Assembly (NCBI GenBank): GCA_036502965.1 | Contig: DASXXT010000356.1 | Span: 1-16,545 of the forward strand | DNA from: Roseiarcus sp036502965 | Lineage (GTDB): Bacteria; Pseudomonadota; Alphaproteobacteria; Rhizobiales; Beijerinckiaceae | Length of the DNA: 16,545 nt | Direction of reading: 5' to 3' | In this document: piece after piece, positions 1 to 7,498 of the stretch | Position numbering within the stretch: position 1 is the stretch's first letter | Layout: each line of letters begins with the position of its first letter | Translations under genes and position numbers: made by a program | Notes under the pieces: generated by a model | Database searches by the model: none | Told to the model about the DNA's origin: nothing | Seen by the model: the letters and a program-made list of their open reading frames with translations, nothing else

Positions 1-134
1 GATCCGCAAGTTCGGTTCGATGAGAGGGGTGTGGAAACGGAGCCATGGTCGAGCCACTAAGGCACCGCCGGACGAAAGGGGCGGAAACAGACATGCTCGG
101 CCTAACGCTATCCCGCGCCACACCTCGACTCTAC
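1..134 (+). mobile_element. Group II intron, 3' end (partial domain V and domain VI)
   Basis: The first 18 bases resemble the 3' half of a group II intron domain V hairpin, ending in the characteristic CGGTTC. Then GGGGTGTGG (26-34) pairs with CCACACCTC (118-126), nine pairs including one G-T wobble, forming a domain VI-like stem. An outer GAG (22-24) pairs with CTC (129-131) and leaves A128 bulged. If the intron ends with CTAC at 134, that A lies seven bases from the splice site, where a branch-point A is expected. The stem encloses about 83 bases, longer than the usual domain VI loop and containing a smaller CCGCC/GGCGG hairpin. The intron-encoded reverse transcriptase would lie left of the window. 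This is inferred from structure and motif memory; the class is not assigned. Confidence 0.6.
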
Positions 135-218
135 CGATTCGCGACGCGCAATAGGTTGCGACGAACCTCTCCCCAGGCTCGAAAAGGGTCCAACCGATCG
201 AGGCTTGACCCGATCTCC

Positions 219-893
219 TCAGCCGGCCGCCTGCGCGCGCAAGAAGGCTCGCATGATGAAATTCGCCTGTTCGGGCCCGTAGGCGTGTTCCGCGCCGACT
301 GGGCAAGCCCGTCGCGCTGGGCAGCCAAAGGCCATGCAATCCCGACCGGCTGGGCTTTTCAGGTGGCCTGCGCAGGCGGCGACGTCATAGCCGACGCTTG
401 AGAACGCCTCGACGGGACACGTTTTCAAGCACCAGCGTGCGGAGCAGGATTCGCACGGGCTTTGGACTGCCGCCGGCTCGGAAACCGCGGGCGTCTCGCT
501 AAGCCCGAGCGCGCCGCGGTAGGAATGCCACAGCCCGTAGCGCGGATGGATCCGAAGTCCAATCGGCGAGGGATGGACGGGCTCGGCGCGCCGCGCCCAT
601 TGCTGGAACGGCAAGTAGGGCGGGCCGCCGAAAGGAAACAGCGCCTTCCCGCCGAGCTCGCGCGCCAAAGTCTCGATCACCCGCCGGCTCCAGCGGTCGA
701 GCGGATGATCGGCGCCATCGCGCGCCTCCGCGCTGGCCGCAAATGCGCTCCAGCCGTCGCGCCCGGCCGCGCCGGCGAGCACGATCGTGCGAATGTCGGC
801 GAGCGCGCCATTCCGCTCGTTGTCGCCCAGCCGCAGCGCGCCGCGGGGAACGAGGCCCACCCGCTCGATGGCGCTAAAAACGCCCTCGATCAT
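219..893 (-). CDS. 4Fe-4S ferredoxin-like protein
   Basis: A 224-residue protein carrying eight cysteines in its C-terminal third: C147, C150, C155 and C159 in a CxxCx4CxxxCP arrangement, then C174, C186, C191 and C197. This fits two [4Fe-4S] clusters and resembles the ferredoxin part of QueG-like proteins. The N-terminal 140 residues show no corrinoid or other domain that I recognise. There is no signal peptide or membrane segment, so it is probably cytoplasmic. The frame is open up to a GTG at 935, but the Shine-Dalgarno-like GGAGG there lies only one base before that GTG. The ATG at 893 begins the part that looks family-like (MIEGVFSAIERVGL), although it has no clear ribosome site. It follows the TIR gene remnants on the same strand. 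Electron transfer is likely; the partner is unknown. Confidence 0.72.
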   Translation of the reverse strand: MIEGVFSAIERVGLVPRGALRLGDNERNGALADIRTIVLAGAAGRDGWSAFAASAEARDGADHPLDRWSRRVIETLARELGGKALFPFGGPPYLPFQQWARRAEPVHPSPIGLRIHPRYGLWHSYRGALGLSETPAVSEPAAVQSPCESCSARWCLKTCPVEAFSSVGYDVAACAGHLKSPAGRDCMAFGCPARRACPVGAEHAYGPEQANFIMRAFLRAQAAG

Positions 894-946
894 TATGAGG
901 GGTTCAGGGGCAAGCGCTTGCTTTGTGTGAAACACGCCTCCAACTC

Positions 947-1225
947 TTACTTGTTCGACTTCGCGTTCTTGAGGACGAATTCGTTAGCGTCAATATCGAA
1001 ATCCTTGCCGGTGCAGCGTTTCAAGAAATTAATTAGGCGTTTTTCAAGATAGTAGGCGCGATGAAGTTGGTTGTTCGAGGCGAACGCCTTTTGTATGTGT
1101 CCGAGTTCGTCATCGCTGAGCGTCGAAATCGTGCTGTTCAGGCGGTCGAATCGTTTCCGCGTCTCGTCAAAGTCCGGAGACTCGCAGAACGCCGTTATGA
1201 GGATCGCGTAAGCGTTTCTCACCAA
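947..1225 (-). pseudogene. C-terminal part of the TIR-domain protein, out of frame
   Basis: This 92-codon open frame (TTG at 1225) overlaps the 3' end of the TIR gene by 59 bases in another frame. It reads as an AT-richer, helical sequence with the pattern F-(D)-E-T-R-x-R-F-x-R-L, then N-N-Q-L and a terminal FLKRCTGKDF, like the C-terminal tail of bacterial TIR proteins of this type. In its own frame a TAG lies a few codons upstream of the TTG, and there is no ribosome site. Joining it to the TIR frame around 1217-1240 gives LLVEE followed by LVRNAYAIL, a smooth continuation. It is best read as the severed end of the same gene. A separate small overlapping gene is the alternative. Confidence 0.6.
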
Positions 1226-2015
1226 CTTCTTCGACTAGCAGCTTGTAAATTGCGGGCGCTGAGGCTTCCGGATCTTCCAAATTGCCCTTAAGCGCTTGCT
1301 TCGAAGCAATGAACCCTTCGGGGCTCTTGGTCCCAAACTTAACTGAGATAATTGGCACGGATTTACCGAGAGCGTAGCCAACCTCCTGGTTAGTCCAGGT
1401 GCTCTGGTGGAAATCGTCGGTCACGAACGCCAGCATGACTTCCATAGTCTCCAGGCCCTTTTCGATCTCCAGCTGCCACGTCTTCATCGGCACAATTGTG
1501 TCGTGTGCGACAAAAGGTGAGATGCCGTATTCGGACAAAGCATCACCAAGGCGGCGCGCTATTGCCCTGTGCTGGTCCTTATGGCTAACGAACAGCCGAA
1601 GATGGCCAGCTTTCCAAAGCGACAATGTGTCAGGATCAGTTTGTGGCTGTTGAGAGGGGTTGACAGCGCGCTGATATCTCGGGTCTGCCTCGTCGGCCAG
1701 CTCAAGGTGCACCAACCGGATGCTCTCGTTGCCCACGGAGCCAGTGCATTTGTTCAGGTCCCTGCATATCTCGTCTCCCAATTCCTTCTGCCAATCGAGG
1801 CTTAGCTCCCCAATAGTGGTGGGCGGCAGGTACAGGATTACATCGTGACCGTAAGTACCTCCGTTCAAATTGTCGTAGGAAGTTTCCTCAATAACATCGA
1901 AACGAGCCTCGGTGATTATTTCGAGTAGGCGCGTATGATCGGTCCTGGAATATTCAAGCTCCAGACGTTTCACGTAATTGCCGATCTTGGATGGCAGATA
2001 GTGCTTGCTTGACAC
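1167..2015 (-). CDS. TIR-domain protein, probably frameshifted near its 3' end
   Basis: A 282-residue reading from a GTG start. Residues 1-130 form a conserved-looking N-terminal region (NGGTYGHDVILYLPP at about 51-65) of unknown function. Residues 139-235 are a TIR domain: LRLFVSHKDQH as the first strand, and STWTNQEVGYAL holding E211, the position of the catalytic glutamate of NAD-hydrolysing TIR domains. Bacterial TIR proteins commonly act as NAD+-consuming or cyclic-nucleotide-producing effectors in anti-phage defence; that role is inferred here. The last roughly 16 residues (RLRDPHNGVLRVSGL) look like read-through after a frameshift, because the expected helical tail continues in the other frame down to 947; an intact protein would have about 350 residues. 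No Thoeris ThsA or other partner lies next to it. Base composition is clearly more AT-rich than its neighbours, suggesting transfer. The ribosome site is weak. Confidence 0.8.
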   Translation of the reverse strand: MSSKHYLPSKIGNYVKRLELEYSRTDHTRLLEIITEARFDVIEETSYDNLNGGTYGHDVILYLPPTTIGELSLDWQKELGDEICRDLNKCTGSVGNESIRLVHLELADEADPRYQRAVNPSQQPQTDPDTLSLWKAGHLRLFVSHKDQHRAIARRLGDALSEYGISPFVAHDTIVPMKTWQLEIEKGLETMEVMLAFVTDDFHQSTWTNQEVGYALGKSVPIISVKFGTKSPEGFIASKQALKGNLEDPEASAPAIYKLLVEEVGEKRLRDPHNGVLRVSGL

Positions 2016-2178
2016 GACCCTCGACTCGACAGCTTCCGGCCTGTGCGAGAGCCTGGCCTAGCCCCGCAATGTCACAGTCGAGGATAAGCCACATGGACCG
2101 GCCGGCCGAGTCAATCCTTTGAAAAAAGACGCCTTGCCGTACGACAACCTAAAAGTCTGCCGTACGTTTGCGGTAGGA

Positions 2179-3378
2179 TTACTTCGCCCTCAGCGCCTCG
2201 ACCCCTGGCAGCGCCTTGCCTTCCATCCACTCGAGGAACGCGCCGCCCGCGGTCGAGACATAGGTGAAGTCGTCCGCGACCTTGGCTTCGTTGAGCGCGG
2301 CGACGGTGTCGCCGCCACCCGCCACCGACGTCAATTTGCCCTGCTTGGTGAGCGACGCCACGGTCTTGGCGACCGCCATCGTCGCCTCTTCGAAGGGCGG
2401 GGTCTCAAAAGCGCCGAACGGGCCGTTCCACACTAGGGTCTTCACGTGCGCCAAGACCTCCTCGACCCCCGTCACCGACTTCGGCCCGATGTCGAGGATC
2501 ATCTCGTCCTCGGGCACATGGTCGACGCCGACGACGTGGGCTGGCGCGTGTGCCTCGAGCTCCTTGGCGACCATCGCGTCGACCGGCAGTAGAATGCGGC
2601 ACTTGGCCTTTTCCGCCGCTACCGCGATCGAGCGCGCGGTTTCGGCGAGGTCCTTCTCGCACAGCGACCTGCCGACTCCTTTGCCTTCTGCGAACAGGAA
2701 GGTGTTGGCCATGCCGCCGCCGATGATGAGGACGTCGACCTTGCCCACGAGATTGCCGAGGAGGTCGAGCTTGGTCGACACTTTGGCGCCGCCGACGATC
2801 GCCGCGACCGGGCGCTCCGGATTGCCGAGCGCGAGACCCAGCGCCTCCAGCTCCTTCTGCATCGCTCGCCCCGCGTATGCGGGCAGTCTATGGGCGAGCC
2901 CCTCCGTCGTCGCATGCGCACGATGGGCGGCGGAGAAGGCCTCGTTGATGTAGACGTCGCCGAGCTTGGTGAGCTCGTCGACATGGGCCGGGTCGTTTTT
3001 CTCTTCGCCCTTGTGGAAGCGAGTGTTCTCGAGGAGAAGCACGTCGCCGTTCTTCATTTTGGCGATCGCATCGTGGGCTGTCTTGCCGACGCAATCGGTG
3101 GCGAAAGCGACGGGCCGCTTGAGGATGTCGGCGACTGCGGCGGCGACGGGCTTTAGCGAATTGGCCTCGTCCGGCCCGCCCTTGGGCCGACCGAAATGCG
3201 CAAGAAGAATGACCTTGCCGCCCTTGTCCGCGATCTCCGCAATGGTCGATGCGACGCGCTCGATCCGCGTCGCATCCGTCACGCGGCCGCCTTCGGTCGG
3301 GACGTTGAGATCGACCCGCAACAGCACGCGCTTGCCGGCGACGTCGGCGTCGTCGAGGGTGCGGAACGGTTTGCTCAT
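2179..3378 (-). CDS. pgk: Phosphoglycerate kinase
   Basis: 399 residues, normal length for bacterial Pgk. It transfers phosphate between 1,3-bisphosphoglycerate and ADP in the cytoplasm (glycolysis, or the reverse in gluconeogenesis and the Calvin cycle). Landmarks: DLNVPTEGGRVTDATRI near the N-terminus, the AHFGRPKG substrate loop, ENTRFHKGEE, the AFSAAHRAHATTEG hinge segment, VGGAKVSTK and IIGGGMANTFL in the nucleotide domain, and the C-terminal WNGPFGAFE and AGGGDTVAAL loops. The ATG at 3378 is preceded by AGGAGGGG at good spacing; an open frame extends nine codons further upstream but without support. It follows gap after a 102-base gap and is probably co-transcribed from tkt. fba, a common next gene in related genomes, does not follow in this window; an AT-richer TIR gene does. 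Confidence 0.97.
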   Translation of the reverse strand: MSKPFRTLDDADVAGKRVLLRVDLNVPTEGGRVTDATRIERVASTIAEIADKGGKVILLAHFGRPKGGPDEANSLKPVAAAVADILKRPVAFATDCVGKTAHDAIAKMKNGDVLLLENTRFHKGEEKNDPAHVDELTKLGDVYINEAFSAAHRAHATTEGLAHRLPAYAGRAMQKELEALGLALGNPERPVAAIVGGAKVSTKLDLLGNLVGKVDVLIIGGGMANTFLFAEGKGVGRSLCEKDLAETARSIAVAAEKAKCRILLPVDAMVAKELEAHAPAHVVGVDHVPEDEMILDIGPKSVTGVEEVLAHVKTLVWNGPFGAFETPPFEEATMAVAKTVASLTKQGKLTSVAGGGDTVAALNEAKVADDFTYVSTAGGAFLEWMEGKALPGVEALRAK

Positions 3379-3433
3379 ATTCCCCTCCTCGGAAGGTGAG
3401 CCCAATCGGATGAAGGACGAACGCGCCGTGCGC

Positions 3434-3452
3434 TGCGCCTAAAAACGGCGCA
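3434..3452 (-). other. Stem-loop in the gap-pgk intercistronic gap
   Basis: TGCGCC (3434-3439) and GGCGCA (3447-3452) form a perfect six-pair stem with a seven-base A-rich loop (GTTTTTA on the transcribed strand). It lacks a following U-run, so it is more likely an RNA processing or stability element between gap and pgk than a terminator. Confidence 0.3.
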
Positions 3453-3480
3453 TCTTCATGCGTGTTCCACTGGGACGCGA

Positions 3481-4494
3481 TCACATGAGCTTCGCCATCG
3501 CGACCGCGGTGTCCGCCATACGGTTCGAGAAGCCCCATTCGTTGTCGTACCAGGAGAGCACGCGCACAAAATTGCCGTCGATGACCTTGGTCTGATCGAG
3601 ATGGAAGACCGAGGAGCGGTCGTCGTGGTTGAAATCGCTCGAGACGTTCGGCTGGTCGGTATAGCCGAGGATACCCTTGAGCGGGCCGTTGCCGTCGGCG
3701 GTGGCCTTAACGGCGTTGTTGATCTCGTCCGTGTTGGTCTGGCGCTTGGCGACAAACTTGAGGTCGACGACCGAAACGTTCGGCGTGGGCACGCGGATCG
3801 CGGAGCCGTCGAGCTTGCCCTTGAGCTCGGGCAGCACGAGACCGACCGCTTTGGCTGCGCCGGTCGTGGTCGGGATCATCGACAGCGCCGCACCGCGGGC
3901 GCGGTAGAGATCCTTATGCAGCGTGTCGAGCGTGGGCTGATCGCCGGTGTAGGAATGGATAGTCGTCATGAACCCGTGCTCGATGCCGATCGCATCGTTG
4001 AGCACCTTGGCCACCGGCGCCAAGCAATTGGTCGTGCATGACGCGTTGGAGACGACAAGGTGATCCTTGGTCAGCTTGTCGTTGTTGACGCCATAGACGA
4101 CCGTCAGATCCGCGCCTTCCGCCGGCGCCGAAATGAGGGCGCGCTTGGCGCCCGCCTTGAGGTGGGCTGCTGCTTTCTCCCGCGCGGTGAAGATGCCCGT
4201 GCACTCGAGCGCGACGTCGACGCCGAGTGCCTTATGCGGAAGCTCGGCCGGGTCCTTGATGGCGGTGACCTTTATCTTATGGCCGTCGATGACCATCGCG
4301 TCACCCTCGACTTTGACCTCGTGAGGAAAGCGCCCGTGGACGCTGTCGAAGCGCAAGAGGTGCGCGTTGGTTTCCACGGGGCCCAGATCGTTGATGGCGA
4401 CGACCTCAATGTCCTTGCGGCCCGACTCCAAAATTGCGCGCAGCACCAGCCGCCCAATCCGGCCGAAGCCATTGATCGCTACCTTGGCAACCAT
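3481..4494 (-). CDS. gap: Glyceraldehyde-3-phosphate dehydrogenase, type I
   Basis: 337 residues, typical for class I GAPDH. It interconverts glyceraldehyde-3-phosphate and 1,3-bisphosphoglycerate with a nicotinamide cofactor in the cytoplasm. Visible: the Rossmann start VAINGFGRIGRL, AINDL with the aspartate that usually goes with NAD preference, the active-site segment SNASCTTNCLAP with the catalytic Cys, HSYTGDQ, IPTTTGAAKAVG, IRVPTPNVSVVDL and the C-terminal SWYDNEWGFSNRM. The ATG at 4494 (MVAKVAI) is preceded by CAGGAGAAG; the frame runs 18 codons upstream, but that stretch (MNCGASAAMSAGAAGEET) is not family-like. It sits between tkt (141-base gap) and pgk in one direction, a glycolytic/pentose-phosphate operon layout common in Hyphomicrobiales. 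Confidence 0.97.
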   Translation of the reverse strand: MVAKVAINGFGRIGRLVLRAILESGRKDIEVVAINDLGPVETNAHLLRFDSVHGRFPHEVKVEGDAMVIDGHKIKVTAIKDPAELPHKALGVDVALECTGIFTAREKAAAHLKAGAKRALISAPAEGADLTVVYGVNNDKLTKDHLVVSNASCTTNCLAPVAKVLNDAIGIEHGFMTTIHSYTGDQPTLDTLHKDLYRARGAALSMIPTTTGAAKAVGLVLPELKGKLDGSAIRVPTPNVSVVDLKFVAKRQTNTDEINNAVKATADGNGPLKGILGYTDQPNVSSDFNHDDRSSVFHLDQTKVIDGNFVRVLSWYDNEWGFSNRMADTAVAMAKLM

Positions 4495-4635
4495 CGTCTC
4501 TTCTCCTGCGGCGCCCGCCGACATGGCCGCCGACGCCCCGCAATTCAATCTGCTGAAACCGCGCTTATTGTCCGATCCTCGGCCCGAAGTCTACAGTCGA
4601 ATTGAGCCGGCGGCTGCTTGGCGATTGGGCTGCGA

Positions 4636-6651
4636 TCAGGCGCGAAGCCTGCTGAGCGCCGCCTCGACCACCGCGTCGGGCGTGATCCCAAAATGTTGAT
4701 AGACGGCTTTATATGGTCCGCTTTCGCCGAAGCTCTTCATGCCGATGAATGGGCCGTCGCCGATGATCGCGTCCCATCCGAACCTCACCGCGGCCTCGAC
4801 GCCGACCTTCACCTTCGCATTGCCGATGACCGAGCGGCGATAGTCCTCCGGCTGCTCAAAGAAGGCCGGGAAACAGGGCATGGACACGACTCGAGCGGCA
4901 ACCCCCTTCTCCTTCAATTGCGCCTGTGCGGCAACGGCGAGTGACACTTCGGAGCCGGAGGCGAAGATCGACACTTCGGCCTGTCCGGAAGCAGGAGAGA
5001 TCTCGTAGCCGCCGCGCGCGCACAAGTTTTCCTCCACATGTGTGGTCCGCAGCGCCGGTAGGCCCTGCCGCGTCAGTGCGAGGATCGAAGGCGAATGCTC
5101 ACGCTCGAGCGCGGCCTGCCAGCACTCGACGGTCTCGACGCTGTCGGCCGGGCGCCAGATATAGAAATTCGGCATCGCTCGCATCGCCGCCAAATGCTCA
5201 ACCGGTTGATGGGTCGGCCCGTCCTCGCCAAGGCCAATGGAGTCATGGGTGAACACATGCACGACCCTGACCCCCATCAGGGCCGCGATCCGGAGCGAAG
5301 GACGGCAATAGTCGGTGAAGCAGAAGAACGACGCCCCAGAGGGAATAAAGCCGCCGTGCAGGGCGATGCCGTTGCATGCCGCAATCATTCCGTGCTCGCG
5401 GATGCCCCAGTGGATGTAGCGGCCAGAGAAGTCGTCGGCCGTGATTTCCTTCTCGCCCGAGAACTTCGTGTTGTTCGACGGGGTCAAGTCGGCCGAGCCG
5501 GTGACAAGCTCGGGCACAGCGGCACCGATCACATCGAGCGCTGCCTGGCCGGCCTTGCGGGTGGCGACCTCAGGCTTTTCGTCGACAAGTTTCTGCTTGT
5601 AGGCGTCGATCTCTTGATCGAGGTCTTGCGGCAGATCCCCGCGCAGTCGCCGTTCGAATTCGGCGCGTTGCTTTGGGTCAAGCGCTTCGACCGCGGCGTT
5701 CCACTTTTCGCGCTGCGTTGAGCCGCGCGAGCCTGCTTTGCGCCAAGCGGCGAGAATGTCGTCGGGGATGACGAACGGCTCGTAGGTCCAGTTCAGGTTC
5801 TTGCGCGCGCCGGCGACCTCGGTCGCCCCCTGCGCGTCACTGTGCGCCTTGCTGGTTCCCGCGTGGGTTGGCAGGCCAAAGCCGATCGTCGTCTTGCAAG
5901 CGATCATGGTCGGCCGGTCCGAGTTCTGCGCGGCATGGATGGCGTCAAGGATCGCCTTGGGATCGTGCCCGTCGATATGGGTTGAATTCCAGCCCGCCGA
6001 CTGGAAGCGGGCGACCTGGTCGACGCTGTCGGAAAGCGTCAGCTTCCCGTCGATCGAGATCCCGTTGTTGTCCCAAAAAACAATCAGCTTCGACAGCTTG
6101 AGATGGCCGGCGATGCCGATCGCCTCCTGGCTCACGCCTTCCATCAAATCGCCGTCGGAAGCGAGGACATAAGTGTGGTGATCAACGATGCCGGGAAAGC
6201 GCGCGGCCAGCATCCGCTCCGCGATCGCCATGCCGACCGAGGTCGCAATCCCCTGTCCCAACGGCCCGGTCGTCGTCTCCACCCCCGGAGCGCACCAATA
6301 TTCCGGGTGTCCGGGCGTCCTCGAGCCGACCTGCCGGAACTGCTTGATGTCTTCGATGGTCAATCCTTTGGCGCCGCCGACACCCGTCAAATAGAGCAGC
6401 GCGTACAACAGCATGCAGCCGTGGCCGCCGGAGAGCACGAACCGATCGCGATCGGGCCAATGGGGATCCGAGGCGTCGAATTTCAGCACGTCGCGCCAGA
6501 GAACGGTCGCGACGTCGGCCGAGCCCATCGGCAGGCCGGGGTGGCCGCTCTTGGCCTTCTCCACCGCATCGAGGGCGAGAAAGCGGATCGCATTGGCCAT
6601 TAAGTCATGAGACACGCTCGTCGCGCCAGGGGACACGGTCGTTGTCGCCAT
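4636..6651 (-). CDS. tkt: Transketolase
   Basis: 671 residues, full length for bacterial transketolase. This thiamine-diphosphate enzyme moves two-carbon ketol units between sugar phosphates in the pentose-phosphate and Calvin pathways. Landmarks: KSGHPGLPMG at about 34-43, LSGGHGCMLLYALLYLTG, the ThDP motif SDGDLMEG (about 165-172) closing at WDNNGISIDG, the pyrimidine-domain WGIREHGM with the catalytic glutamate, and FTHDSIGLGEDGPTHQP. The ATG at 6651 has GAGGAG about eight bases upstream and a promoter-like sequence at 6741-6768. It is the first gene of the tkt-gap-pgk unit and is divergent from the coiled-coil/zapA pair. Nothing in the sequence suggests loss of function. Confidence 0.97.
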   Translation of the reverse strand: MATTTVSPGATSVSHDLMANAIRFLALDAVEKAKSGHPGLPMGSADVATVLWRDVLKFDASDPHWPDRDRFVLSGGHGCMLLYALLYLTGVGGAKGLTIEDIKQFRQVGSRTPGHPEYWCAPGVETTTGPLGQGIATSVGMAIAERMLAARFPGIVDHHTYVLASDGDLMEGVSQEAIGIAGHLKLSKLIVFWDNNGISIDGKLTLSDSVDQVARFQSAGWNSTHIDGHDPKAILDAIHAAQNSDRPTMIACKTTIGFGLPTHAGTSKAHSDAQGATEVAGARKNLNWTYEPFVIPDDILAAWRKAGSRGSTQREKWNAAVEALDPKQRAEFERRLRGDLPQDLDQEIDAYKQKLVDEKPEVATRKAGQAALDVIGAAVPELVTGSADLTPSNNTKFSGEKEITADDFSGRYIHWGIREHGMIAACNGIALHGGFIPSGASFFCFTDYCRPSLRIAALMGVRVVHVFTHDSIGLGEDGPTHQPVEHLAAMRAMPNFYIWRPADSVETVECWQAALEREHSPSILALTRQGLPALRTTHVEENLCARGGYEISPASGQAEVSIFASGSEVSLAVAAQAQLKEKGVAARVVSMPCFPAFFEQPEDYRRSVIGNAKVKVGVEAAVRFGWDAIIGDGPFIGMKSFGESGPYKAVYQHFGITPDAVVEAALSRLRA

Positions 6652-6740
6652 CGGGGAGTCTCCTCAAGAATTGAAGCGCCGGCAATTCGAAGTTCCGAGC
6701 TCGGGCGGTGATTTGAACGCCGCGCGGAACGGCCGGGTCA

Positions 6741-6768
6741 ATTAGGGGCGGTCGCACGAACCTGTCAA
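6741..6768 (-). promoter_or_regulatory. Candidate promoter for tkt-gap-pgk
   Basis: On the minus strand a perfect -35 hexamer TTGACA (6763-6768) is followed, after 16 bases, by CCTAAT (6741-6746, four of six matches to TATAAT), about 90 bases before the tkt start. The heptamer AATTGAC occurs twice, at 6764-6770 and 6737-6743, 27 bases apart. One copy overlaps the -35 and the other the -10, so a regulator binding both is possible. Confidence 0.5.
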
Positions 6769-6825
6769 TTGCGGCTGGGCCCGCGTTGACGTTCCGTTCA
6801 AGCATCGCGTAAACAAAACCCCGCA

Positions 6826-7131
6826 ATGGATGGAATCAAAACCTCCATGGATTCGCTTGAGATCTCGCTCAAACGTCTCGCGTCCGCGGTCGAAGCGCTC
6901 GAGTGGGCGACAGACCTGCGCATGCGCCACGACGAAGCGCGGGCAACCACGCAAGAGGAATTCGCGCTGATGCAAGACGATCGCTCGCGGCTCGCGGTCG
7001 AACTCGACGCCGCCGTCGACCGGTCGCGCGCCCTCGAATCCGCCAACAGCGAAGCGGCCAAGCGGCTCGCCCATGCCGCTCAGGCGATTGAACGCGTTCT
7101 CGGCCGATTGGCGCCGGACGCGGAAGATTAA
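6826..7131 (+). CDS. DUF4164-type coiled-coil protein
   Basis: A 101-residue, charged, Ala/Glu/Arg-rich protein without membrane segments or cysteines, predicted to be almost entirely alpha-helical coiled coil (LKRLASAVEALEWATDLRMRH, then RSRLAVELDAAVDRSRALESANSEAAKRL). Small proteins of this kind (DUF4164) commonly precede zapA in Hyphomicrobiales, as here, with a 31-base gap to zapA. A link with the divisome is plausible from position only. The start is uncertain: ATG 6826 has no clear ribosome site and lies very close to any promoter; the in-frame ATG at 6847 (MDSLEISLKRL) matches the usual family start better. It diverges from tkt. Confidence 0.78.
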   Translation: MDGIKTSMDSLEISLKRLASAVEALEWATDLRMRHDEARATTQEEFALMQDDRSRLAVELDAAVDRSRALESANSEAAKRLAHAAQAIERVLGRLAPDAED

Positions 7132-7162
7132 GGCCAGTCCGCCCGTGGAGAAGGCGCGCGCG

Positions 7163-7498
7163 ATGTCACAGGTTTCGGTCACCATTGACGGGCGCAAGTA
7201 TCGTCTTGCTTGCAACGAGGGCGAAGAAGCGCGGCTCGAATCGCTGGCCGGCATGATCGATGAGAAGATCGGCGAAATGCGCACGGCGTTCGGGGAGGTC
7301 GGCGACCAGCGTCTTGTCATCATGGCCGCTTTGACCATCGCGGACAATCTGGCCGAAGCGCGCGATGAGGCGGCGGCCCAGCGCAAGCGTTCCGACGACG
7401 CCGAGCAACGCGCCCAAGCCATGGCCTCAAGCCTCGACGAACTCGGTTCGAGGCTCGAGTCGATCGCAACGCGCCTGGCGGGCGCCGCTGAGGCTTGA
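7163..7498 (+). CDS. zapA: Cell division protein ZapA
   Basis: 111 residues. ZapA binds FtsZ and cross-links its protofilaments at the division site. The N-terminal beta segment SQVSVTIDGRKYRLACNEGEEARLESLAGMIDEKI is the typical ZapA head, followed by RLVIMAALTIADNLAEARDE and a long helical coiled-coil tail rich in Ala, Arg and Glu. The ATG at 7163 is preceded by GGAGAAGG about ten bases upstream; the frame is open 30 codons further, but that part overlaps the preceding gene and is not family-like. It is co-directional with the upstream coiled-coil gene and probably in one operon. In many relatives a 6S RNA gene and a 5-formyltetrahydrofolate cyclo-ligase gene follow; the ligase gene is not found here. 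Confidence 0.93.
   Translation: MSQVSVTIDGRKYRLACNEGEEARLESLAGMIDEKIGEMRTAFGEVGDQRLVIMAALTIADNLAEARDEAAAQRKRSDDAEQRAQAMASSLDELGSRLESIATRLAGAAEA

Noticed and set aside
45..401. 118-codon plus-strand open frame at the left edge
   Set aside because: It runs through the intron tail and antisense into the ferredoxin gene, has Arg-rich non-family sequence and no ribosome site; it is a by-product of high GC.
462..1052. Long plus-strand open frame opposite the ferredoxin gene
   Set aside because: It is antisense to a clear cysteine-motif protein and its translation is Arg/Ala-rich without any recognisable domain.
1954..2094. 46-codon minus-strand ORF (MWLILDCDIAGLGQALAQ...) overlapping the TIR start
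   Set aside because: No ribosome site, no family resemblance and length within chance expectation; kept out of the annotation.
4060..4605. 181-codon plus-strand open frame opposite gap
   Set aside because: Antisense shadow of a highly conserved gene; similar shadows occur opposite pgk, tkt, leuA and the hydroxylase.
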